DNA from: Actinomycetospora sp.
GTDB lineage: Bacteria; Actinomycetota; Actinomycetes; Mycobacteriales; Pseudonocardiaceae
DNA length: 5,169 nt
NCBI GenBank assembly: GCA_025925615.1
Contig: JAICLN010000297.1
Location: 1 to 5,169 of the forward strand
Reading direction: 5' to 3'
The position numbers and the translations under genes were made by a program. Under the pieces are notes generated by a model. It worked only from the letters and a program-made list of their open reading frames with translations, was not told the origin of the DNA and did not search any database. Shown here piece after piece: positions 1 through 4,634 of the stretch; within the stretch, counting starts at the first letter, position 1, and each line of letters starts with the position of its first letter.

Positions 1-104
1 CCGTCCGCCCCGAGGTGTCGCGCGAGACGATCGCCGCCGAGATCGCCGACCTCGCGTGGGCCGGCCTGTCCCGGACCGTCAACCAGGCGGCCGCGTCCGC
101 GTAG
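1..104 (+). CDS. 3' end of a TetR-family transcriptional regulator (partial)
   Basis: Only the last 33 codons are in the window. Reading from base 3 in frame gives a tail that begins VRPEVSRETIAAEIADLAWA and ends in NQAAASA before a TAG stop at 102-104. An acidic/aliphatic helix of the type 'AAEIADLAWAGL' close to the stop is typical of the last helix of TetR/AcrR-family ligand-binding domains, where it helps form the dimer. The DNA-binding domain lies upstream and cannot be seen, so the family call is inference from a short tail. The gene runs in the same direction as the acyl-CoA oxidase 146 bp downstream. The gap contains a perfect dyad that could be this protein's operator, which fits the common arrangement of TetR-type repressors beside fatty-acid degradation genes. 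Any other all-helical regulator or enzyme tail remains possible. Confidence 0.6.
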   Translation, partial: VRPEVSRETIAAEIADLAWAGLSRTVNQAAASA

Positions 105-123
105 GTGGCCTCCGGCCAGGTGA

Positions 124-155
124 GCACTTTCCGGGGTTATAGCACCGGAAAGTGC
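124..155. promoter_or_regulatory. Perfect 11-bp inverted repeat, candidate operator
   Basis: The left arm GCACTTTCCGG (124-134) is exactly complementary to CCGGAAAGTGC (145-155), with a 10-base spacer that includes TTATAG. The arm centres are 21 bp apart, or two helical turns, which suits a dimeric repressor binding one DNA face. TATAGC (138-143) in the spacer is the best -10-like hexamer in this gap, so a protein bound here would cover the promoter. No clear -35 element is visible. The dyad could instead be a terminator for the upstream regulator, but no T-run follows the stem (the next bases are GCACGAGCACGG), so I favour the operator reading. Confidence 0.55.
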
Positions 156-235
156 GCACGAGCACGGAGTGCACCTACCTACTCGCGGGTAACCTGGTCA
201 CGACGGCGGTCGTCCGACCGTCGCCCGTCCCTCCC

Positions 236-241
236 GGGAGG
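236..241 (+). promoter_or_regulatory. Ribosome binding site that sets the acyl-CoA oxidase start
   Basis: GGGAGG lies 9 bases before the GTG at 251 and is the only good Shine-Dalgarno site in the leader. It decides between the GTG at 251 and an in-frame GTG at 152 that has no such site and lies inside the inverted repeat. The site is the right half of a perfect 12-bp palindrome, CCTCCCGGGAGG (230-241). Confidence 0.75.
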
Positions 242-250
242 TCGGAGACC

Positions 251-2278
251 GTGACCGCCAGCACCCCGCTCGACCCCGAGTCGGTCACGCCCGCGACCGT
301 CGTCGCCGTCCGCCGCGCCCTCGACGGCCGGTGGGAGAACGTGCGCGAGGAGATCCGCGCCCGCGACGACTTCGCGTCGCTGCGCGTCGAGCCCGGCACC
401 GACGACGAGACCCACCGCGACCGCGTCTGGGCGATGCTCTCCCAGCTCGCCGCCGATGGCCACGCCCTGCTCGGCTTCCCGACCTCGGTCGGCGGCCACG
501 GCGACATCGGCGGCTCCGTCGTCTCCTTCGAGATGCTCGCCTTCGCCGACCTCTCGCTGCAGGTCAAGAGCGGGGTCCAGTGGGGCCTGTTCGGTGGCGC
601 GATCCAGGCCCTGGGCAACGCCGAGCAGCACGCGCGCTACCTGCCGTCGGTGATGGACCTCAGCCTGCCCGGCTGCTTCGGCATGACCGAGACCGGCCAC
701 GGCTCGGACGTGCAGTCGGTGCACACCACGGCCACCTACGACCCGCGGACCGACGAGTTCGTCGTCGACACCCCGATGGAGTCGGCGCGCAAGGACTACA
801 TCGGCAACGCGGCGCGCGACGGCCGGATGGCCGTGGTGTTCGTGCAGCTGTGGTCCGCGCCGGCCGGCCACGAGCCGGAGCGCCACGGGGTGCACGCGGT
901 GCTCGTCCCGCTGCGCGACGCGGACGGCACGGTGCTGCCCGGCGTCGAGATCACCGACGACGGCCACAAGGAGGGCCTCAACGGCGTCGACAACGGGCGC
1001 CTGGCGTTCCGCGGGGTGCGCGTGCCGCGCGAGAACCTGCTGGACCGCTACGGCACCGTCGCCGCCGACGGCACCTACTCGAGCTCGATCGGGAGCGAGA
1101 ACCGGCGCTTCTTCACGATGCTGGGTGCGTTGGTGCGCGGCCGGGTCAGCGTCTCGGGCTCGGCGGTCGGCGCCGCGATGCTCGCCCTGACGATCGCGAT
1201 CCGCTACGGCGAGGCCCGGCGCCAGTTCGCCGCGCCCGGCGGCGACGGGGAGATCGTGATCCTCGACTACCTCGCCCACCAGCGGAAGCTGCTGCCGCTG
1301 CTGGCCCGGACCTACGCGCTGCGCTTCGCCCAGAACGAGCTCGTCGAGATGCTCCACGAGATCCAGACGACGCGGGAGGCCGGCGGCGACGTCGACGAGC
1401 GCCGCCAGCGCGAGCTCGAGTCGCGGGCGGCGGGGATCAAGGCGCTCTCGACGTGGAACGCCACCGAGACCATCCAGGTCTGCCGCGAGGCGTGCGGCGG
1501 GCAGGGCTTCCTCTCGGAGAACCGGCTCGCGGACCTGCGCGCCGACACCGACGTGTTCACGACCTTCGAGGGCGACAACACCGTCCTGCTGCAGCTCGTC
1601 GCGAAGGGCCTGATCTCCGGCTACGCCGACGACTTCGGCAACCTCGACACGCTCGGCACCATCCGTTTCGTCGCCGACCAGGTGCTCGACACGGTGGCGG
1701 AGCGGACCTCGCTGCACGCCCTCGCGGAGCGGCTGCGCGGTGCGGCGGCGGGGGGCGACGACGACGCCGTCCTCGACGCCTCCGCGCAGATCAAGCTGCT
1801 CGACGACCGCGAGGAGCACACCCTCGACGCGCTGGTCCGCCGCCTGCGCCCGGCGCGGGGCAAGGGCGTCGGCGCCGACCGCGCCTTCCAGATCTTCAAC
1901 AACGCCCAGGACCACCTGTTGCGCTCGGCCCGCAGCCACCTCGACGGGCTCGTGCTCGACGCGTTCAACCGGGCCTGTGAGAGCCAGCAGGACCCGGGGG
2001 CGAGGACGCTGATGCGCCAGGTCTGCGACCTCTACGCGCTCTCGGTGATCGAGGCCGACAAGGGCTGGTTCCTCGAGCACGGCCGGATCTCGGCGTCCCG
2101 CTCGAAGGCCGTGACTGCCGAGGTCAACCGGCTCTGCCAGGCGCTGCGCCCGCACGCACGGGCGCTCATCGACGCGTTCGGCATCCCGGAGCCGTGGATC
2201 GGGGCGCCGATCGCGGTCGGCGACGAGCAGCGCCGTCAGGACGAGGCCGCGGCGTACGCGGGTGCGCACCGGGTCTGA
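251..2278 (+). CDS. Acyl-CoA oxidase (FAD-dependent, beta-oxidation first step)
   Basis: This 675-residue cytoplasmic flavoenzyme is predicted to convert acyl-CoA to trans-2-enoyl-CoA and to pass electrons to O2, giving H2O2. The length matches acyl-CoA oxidases (about 650-700 residues) rather than ordinary acyl-CoA dehydrogenases (about 380-400). An N-terminal helical region (1-140) leads into the FAD/substrate motif CFGMTETGHGSD (142-153). The beta domain ends near EGLNGVDNGRLAFRGVRVPR (241-260). The first C-terminal helical domain holds RYGEARRQF (318-326), ACGGQGF (414-420) and LRADTDVFTTFEGDN (429-443). By homology with the acyl-CoA oxidase and dehydrogenase families, E440 in TFEGDN is the catalytic base. 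Residues about 470-660 form the extra C-terminal domain specific to oxidases, with a family-like end 'DAFGIPEPWIGAPI'. GTG 251 is chosen over GTG 152 because of the GGGAGG site and because the 33 extra residues look non-conserved. All key motifs are intact. Chain-length preference and oxidase versus dehydrogenase activity cannot be read from sequence. Confidence 0.9.
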   Translation: MTASTPLDPESVTPATVVAVRRALDGRWENVREEIRARDDFASLRVEPGTDDETHRDRVWAMLSQLAADGHALLGFPTSVGGHGDIGGSVVSFEMLAFADLSLQVKSGVQWGLFGGAIQALGNAEQHARYLPSVMDLSLPGCFGMTETGHGSDVQSVHTTATYDPRTDEFVVDTPMESARKDYIGNAARDGRMAVVFVQLWSAPAGHEPERHGVHAVLVPLRDADGTVLPGVEITDDGHKEGLNGVDNGRLAFRGVRVPRENLLDRYGTVAADGTYSSSIGSENRRFFTMLGALVRGRVSVSGSAVGAAMLALTIAIRYGEARRQFAAPGGDGEIVILDYLAHQRKLLPLLARTYALRFAQNELVEMLHEIQTTREAGGDVDERRQRELESRAAGIKALSTWNATETIQVCREACGGQGFLSENRLADLRADTDVFTTFEGDNTVLLQLVAKGLISGYADDFGNLDTLGTIRFVADQVLDTVAERTSLHALAERLRGAAAGGDDDAVLDASAQIKLLDDREEHTLDALVRRLRPARGKGVGADRAFQIFNNAQDHLLRSARSHLDGLVLDAFNRACESQQDPGARTLMRQVCDLYALSVIEADKGWFLEHGRISASRSKAVTAEVNRLCQALRPHARALIDAFGIPEPWIGAPIAVGDEQRRQDEAAAYAGAHRV

Positions 2279-2291
2279 TCGGGTACGACCC

Positions 2292-2316
2292 GTGTGAACA
2301 GGGGCGGTCCGGGTAC
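2292..2316 (+). promoter_or_regulatory. Candidate sigma-B/sigma-F-type promoter for the DUF4190-like gene
   Basis: GTGT (2292-2295) is followed after 15 bases by GGGTAC (2311-2316). This resembles the actinobacterial stress-sigma pattern of GTTT, a spacer of about 15, then GGGTA. The position, about 60 bp before the start codon at 2378, is suitable. The -35 match is imperfect (GTGT for GTTT), and short G-rich hexamers are frequent in such DNA, so this is tentative. A second GGGTAC lies at 2281-2286, directly after the oxidase stop. Confidence 0.3.
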
Positions 2317-2361
2317 AGGGTGGACACGACACCGGCCGGGCCGTCCCCGGTGCTCATGGAT

Positions 2362-2370
2362 GAGGAAGGA
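2362..2370 (+). promoter_or_regulatory. Ribosome binding site for the DUF4190-like gene
   Basis: The purine run GAGGAAGGA ends 7 bases before the GTG at 2378. It fixes that codon as the start, ahead of an in-frame ATG at 2360, which overlaps this site and has no Shine-Dalgarno sequence of its own. Confidence 0.7.
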
Positions 2371-2377
2371 CCACGAC

Positions 2378-2875
2378 GTGACGAGCGATCCCGCTGGACA
2401 GTGGAACAGCAGCGCGTCGGTGATGCCGCCCGCGCCCAAGAACGGGGCGGCCCTGGCCTCGCTCCTGCTGGCGATCCTCGCCCTGATCTTCTGCTGGCTC
2501 TCCGCGCTCGGCGTCCTCATCGGCACCGGCGGCGTCATCGGCTTCGGGCTCGTCCCGATCATCGTCGCCCTCATCGCCATCCTGCTCGGGATCGCCGGGA
2601 TCCGGCGGGCTTCCCGTCAGGGCGCGTCCCGCCGGGGCCTCGCGATCGCGGGCCTCGTCGTCGGGATCATCGCGCTGATCGCGTCGGTCCTCATCACGAT
2701 CGGCTCGGCGCTGGCGCTGGTGGTGCTCCCGGGCGGTCTCGGGGGGACGCTGCAGCAGGCCGAGCAGTGCGTCCGCCAGCAGGTGGCGTCGGGATCGTCG
2801 GTCGGCCAGGCCCGGCAGTTCTGCGCCGACCAGGCCACGCAGCAGGTCCAGAAGCAGGTCGGTGGCGGCGGCTGA
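2378..2875 (+). CDS. DUF4190-like small integral membrane protein
   Basis: This is a 165-residue protein of unknown function. Residues 1-22 form a short polar, proline-containing N-terminus. Residues 24-46 and 53-75 are two hydrophobic helices. A basic loop follows (RRASRQGASRR, 76-86), then GLAIAGLVVGIIALIASVL (87-105) opening a third hydrophobic stretch that runs to about 117. The pattern of glycine-rich helices, a basic loop, then 'GLAIAGLVVGII' is characteristic of the DUF4190 family, which is common in actinobacterial membrane proteins. Residues 118-165 are a soluble, glutamine-rich tail with C131 and C149 and a GGGG end. By the positive-inside rule the basic loop should be cytoplasmic, which would put the tail outside, where the two cysteines could form a disulfide; that topology is inference. 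The gene follows the oxidase by 99 bp in the same direction but has its own strong ribosome site and possibly its own promoter. It faces a convergent gene downstream. I propose no biochemical role. Confidence 0.8.
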   Translation: MTSDPAGQWNSSASVMPPAPKNGAALASLLLAILALIFCWLSALGVLIGTGGVIGFGLVPIIVALIAILLGIAGIRRASRQGASRRGLAIAGLVVGIIALIASVLITIGSALALVVLPGGLGGTLQQAEQCVRQQVASGSSVGQARQFCADQATQQVQKQVGGGG

Positions 2876-2880
2876 GCCGC

Positions 2881-2980
2881 ACCCGCACAGACGACGACGG
2901 GCGCCGCACGTGGGAGTGCGGCGGCCTGCAGAGCAGCTGCCGCGCCGAAGGCCGGGCACGGCCCGTCGTCGTGCGTGGGT
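2881..2980 (+). repeat. About 100-nt imperfect inverted repeat (possible structured RNA element)
   Basis: ACGACGACGGGC (2891-2902) is exactly complementary to GCCCGTCGTCGT (2961-2972). Pairing can extend outward imperfectly through ACCC (2881-2884) with GGGT (2977-2980). The enclosed sequence holds a strong hairpin (2902-2923) and further GC-rich pairing such as GGCC at 2923-2926 with later GGCC copies. It begins 5 bases after the stop of the DUF4190-like gene, so it may form part of that transcript's 3' end. A chance match is possible because CGTCGT-type runs are common in GC-rich DNA. Confidence 0.45.
2902..2923 (+). terminator. Hairpin, probable terminator of the DUF4190-like gene
   Basis: CGCCGCAC (2902-2909) pairs perfectly over 8 bp with GTGCGGCG (2916-2923) across a 6-base loop, 26 bp after the stop codon. 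No T-run follows, as is usual for actinobacterial stem-loop terminators. The hairpin shares base 2902 with the longer inverted repeat around it, so the two structures compete only at that edge. Confidence 0.5.
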
Positions 2981-3070
2981 GTCCGAACCGGGCGATGAGC
3001 CGCCTCGCGGCGCGTGGCACACCAGGGCTTCAGCCGAACGATCGTCCCTGGCGGCACTTGTAAATGAGAC

Positions 3071-3091
3071 CCGGGGGCACATGGCGCCCGG
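3071..3091 (-). terminator. Candidate terminator for the phosphodiester glycosidase gene
   Basis: On the minus strand, CCGGG and CCCGG close a stem with one mismatch and two further inner pairs around a short loop. The next minus-strand bases are GTCTCATTTAC, only a weak T-rich trail. It lies about 70-90 bp past the minus-strand stop at 3160, a reasonable distance. The stem is short, so support is modest. Confidence 0.35.
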
Positions 3092-3159
3092 TCCGGACGC
3101 CCGATACAACCATGCCCCCCACCCCCGTGTTCCAGCGGCTGTGACATTTCTGCGATCCG

Positions 3160-4416
3160 CTAGCGCGCGGGGACGACCGCGACCCCGTCGCGGACGGGGC
3201 GCAGCGGCCGGTCCGAGGGGACGTTGACGACGGCGAGCGCCCCGCCCGCAGGACGGCGGACCATCTGGGTGGAGCCGCCGCCGTCGAGCGCCACGGCCTG
3301 CGGGTAACCGAGGTCGACGACGAGGCGCCCGAGCTGGGCGAGCGTCGCCCCCACGCTCGCCTGCGCGCGCCCGTCGACGGCGATCAGCGCGAGGGTCCGG
3401 CCGTCGGCGGATAGCCCCACCGCGGTCCGCGGGGCCCGCTCGGTGTCCTGCAGACCCGCCCATGGCGCCCCGCCCCGGACGAGGGCCAGCGCGCCGAGGG
3501 CCGCGCGCAGCGGGGGCGACCCGAGCGCGCGCAGCTCCCAGTGCGGCACCGCGCGGTCCCCGACCCGCAGCCGGCGCAGGGCCGCCGCGCCGGCGTCGCG
3601 CCCGACGAGCGCCACCGCCCCGGACGGCACCGCCTGCGTACCGACCGCCCCCGTCGCGGTCACCCGCCCGTCGCGGACCAGGACCTCGACGGCGTCCGGG
3701 CTGCACGGCGCGTGCGCGTCGGTGTCCGACCCGCAGACGGTGCGCGTGCGCGAGAGACCACCCCAGGCCGGGGTGAAGACCGCGACGCCGCCGACGGGCA
3801 CCACGTAGGTGTTCAGTCCCGTCAGCGGGATCGGGGCGGCGGCGGTGGCGACGGTGCCCGCGAAGCGCACGGTGTCGATCCGCGCGGCGCCCGACCCGTC
3901 GATCCCGAGCACGGTGTCCGGGTCGGAGCCGGGCGGTCCGGGAGGAGCCGGGCGGCGGCCGGGCACGACGGCGGAGGTGATCGGGATGCCGCCGGCGAGC
4001 TCCACCCCGACGGGCGCCCCGGTGCCGCCCTCGTCGAAGAAGTCGCCGTTGACCCCGGCGATGGCGACGGCCCGCGACGCGAGGTCCGGCACCGGCGCGG
4101 TCGCGGTGACGACGGGGGAGCGGAGCAGGGCGATCGCCACGGACCGGTTCGCGAGGTCGACCCGCACGACGTGCCCGCGCACCCGCCCGGCCGCGGCGGT
4201 CGTCGTGAAGTCGCGGTACTGGGTGCCCGGCACGTCGTCGGTGCGCGGGCCCAGGACCTGGTCGAGCACCCGGCCCGGCGGCTCCGCGGGCTGAGACGTC
4301 GGGGGTGGGGGCGACGGCGCCGGCGGTCCCGCGAAGGCGCCCGGCGCGATCGCCAGCGCCGTCGCCAGTGCCGCGACCCCGCCCGCGAGCGGACGCACCG
4401 CCCCGATCCCCGCCAT
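3160..4416 (-). CDS. Secreted phosphodiester glycosidase family protein (NAGPA/DUF2233 domain)
   Basis: This 418-residue protein is predicted to be exported. An Ala/Gly-rich hydrophobic N-terminus ends in APGAFA, with likely signal-peptidase cleavage near residue 29, followed by a Pro-rich linker (31-47). The domain related to the mammalian mannose-6-phosphate uncovering enzyme NAGPA shows its usual landmarks: GVNGDFF (121-127), LVRGGAP (312-318), RTAVGLSADGRTLALIAVDG (330-349), ALDGGGSTQMV (376-386) and a C-terminal NVPSDRPLRPVRDG (398-411). Members hydrolyse, or are proposed to hydrolyse, sugar-phosphodiester bonds. The bacterial substrate, perhaps a cell-wall or polysaccharide glycan, is not known from sequence. 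C228 and C238 are the only cysteines and probably form a disulfide after export. ATG 4416 is preceded by a modest GGGGA site 5 bases away; a GTG at codon 7 (4398-4396) is an alternative that keeps most of the signal peptide. The gene is divergent from terC and convergent with the DUF4190-like gene, so it is probably transcribed alone. Confidence 0.87.
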   Translation of the reverse strand: MAGIGAVRPLAGGVAALATALAIAPGAFAGPPAPSPPPPTSQPAEPPGRVLDQVLGPRTDDVPGTQYRDFTTTAAAGRVRGHVVRVDLANRSVAIALLRSPVVTATAPVPDLASRAVAIAGVNGDFFDEGGTGAPVGVELAGGIPITSAVVPGRRPAPPGPPGSDPDTVLGIDGSGAARIDTVRFAGTVATAAAPIPLTGLNTYVVPVGGVAVFTPAWGGLSRTRTVCGSDTDAHAPCSPDAVEVLVRDGRVTATGAVGTQAVPSGAVALVGRDAGAAALRRLRVGDRAVPHWELRALGSPPLRAALGALALVRGGAPWAGLQDTERAPRTAVGLSADGRTLALIAVDGRAQASVGATLAQLGRLVVDLGYPQAVALDGGGSTQMVRRPAGGALAVVNVPSDRPLRPVRDGVAVVPAR

Positions 4417-4543
4417 CGCCGTCCCCGCTCGCCGCCACCGACGCGGGCACGGTTCCCGATCAGGCGGCGAGGGGATGCGGGCCGCGCTCGGGCCGGGGAG
4501 AGTTCCCCTCGACGAGTGACGTGGGCGACCTCACCAGGTAAAG

Positions 4544-4569
4544 GGAACCAAAAGTTCTCGCCGTTCGTC
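4544..4569 (+). promoter_or_regulatory. Candidate ECF-sigma promoter for the TerC-family gene
   Basis: GGAAC (4544-4548), a 17-base spacer and CGTC (4566-4569) match the general form of envelope-stress ECF sigma promoters of actinobacteria (SigE-like). Transcription would start about 55-60 bases before the GTG at 4635. The -35 box sits in a small dyad, GGGAAC (4543-4548) with GTTCTC (4554-4559), including one G-T pair, which could bind a regulator or simply be coincidental. Sigma identity is inference from the short motif. Confidence 0.35.
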
Positions 4570-4579
4570 GTCAGGGGGA

Positions 4580-4618
4580 GCACGAGCGGGCCCCGCGGGA
4601 CCACGCGGGGACGGGTGC
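4580..4618 (+). promoter_or_regulatory. GC-rich stem-loop in the TerC leader, directly before the ribosome site
   Basis: CCCCGCG (4591-4597) pairs perfectly with CGCGGGG (4604-4610) over a GGACCA loop. A further four pairs, GCAC (4580-4583) with GTGC (4615-4618), can close the structure across an internal loop. It ends 2 bases before the Shine-Dalgarno sequence, a position where folding could affect ribosome access. I compared it mentally with the yybP-ykoY manganese riboswitch that precedes many terC-type genes and did not find that aptamer's GGGGAGTAG-type core. Confidence 0.4.
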
Positions 4619-4620
4619 GC

Positions 4621-4628
4621 GGAGGGAG
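4621..4628 (+). promoter_or_regulatory. Ribosome binding site for the TerC-family gene
   Basis: GGAGGGAG is a strong Shine-Dalgarno sequence whose GGAGG core lies 9 bases before the GTG at 4635. It is the only start with such a site, and the encoded N-terminus begins, as expected for the family, just before the first membrane helix. Confidence 0.75.
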
Positions 4629-4634
4629 AACCTG

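Larger units (their letters stand above)
2876..3159. other. Convergent intergenic region, no gene supported
   Basis: This stretch separates the ends of two genes that point at each other. I see no coding sequence with a credible start and composition, and no tRNA. It contains the long inverted repeat at 2881-2980, small stems at 2999-3011 (GCCGC/GCGGC) and 3022-3051 (CCAGGG/CCCTGG), and a minus-strand hairpin at 3071-3091. Its likely role is two-way transcription termination. A short, more AT-containing patch (GTGACATTTCTGCG, 3141-3154) precedes the stop of the minus-strand gene. Confidence 0.6.
4417..4634. other. Divergent intergenic region with promoters for the glycosidase and TerC genes
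   Basis: These 218 bp must hold both start regions. Three copies of GGGAAC are present: on the minus strand at 4452-4457 and 4502-4507 and on the plus strand at 4543-4548. Only the plus-strand copy has a convincing partner element downstream. A comparatively AT-containing patch (about 4537-4558) is the most likely promoter core. I could not identify a clear promoter for the minus-strand gene, and I see no additional gene. Confidence 0.6.

Noticed and set aside
331..1980. 549-codon plus-strand frame overlapping the oxidase
   Set aside because: The Arg/Pro-rich low-complexity translation is a frame-shifted shadow of the oxidase gene.
2280..2292. CGGGT-ACG-ACCCG hairpin straight after the oxidase stop, as a terminator
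   Set aside because: It has only 5 bp with a 3-base loop and no T-run; too weak to call a terminator for this gene.
179..2332. Very long minus-strand open frame (717 codons) opposite the acyl-CoA oxidase
   Set aside because: The product is dominated by Arg/Ala/Val/Asp with no domain signature, as expected for a stop-poor shadow frame in GC-rich DNA. The opposite strand encodes a clear, motif-complete enzyme.
2276..2377. Oxidase and DUF4190-like gene as a functional operon
   Set aside because: They share direction and a 99-bp gap, but the gap contains possible promoter elements and the products have no evident functional link; co-transcription cannot be supported from sequence.
3022..3051. 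CCAGGG...CCCTGG stem in the convergent gap, considered as part of a tRNA or riboswitch
   Set aside because: The 6-bp stem has an 18-base loop with no tRNA T-arm consensus and no recognisable riboswitch core. A riboswitch would also be oddly placed between converging gene ends.
2354..4450. Long minus-strand frame spanning the DUF4190-like gene and the glycosidase
   Set aside because: It is low-complexity Arg/Gly/Ala-rich, crosses two genes with recognisable domains and lacks its own start signals.
4560..4620. yybP-ykoY manganese riboswitch before terC
   Set aside because: GGGGGAGCACG at 4575-4585 superficially recalls the conserved loop, but the GAGTAG core and the second conserved loop are not found and the leader seems too short.
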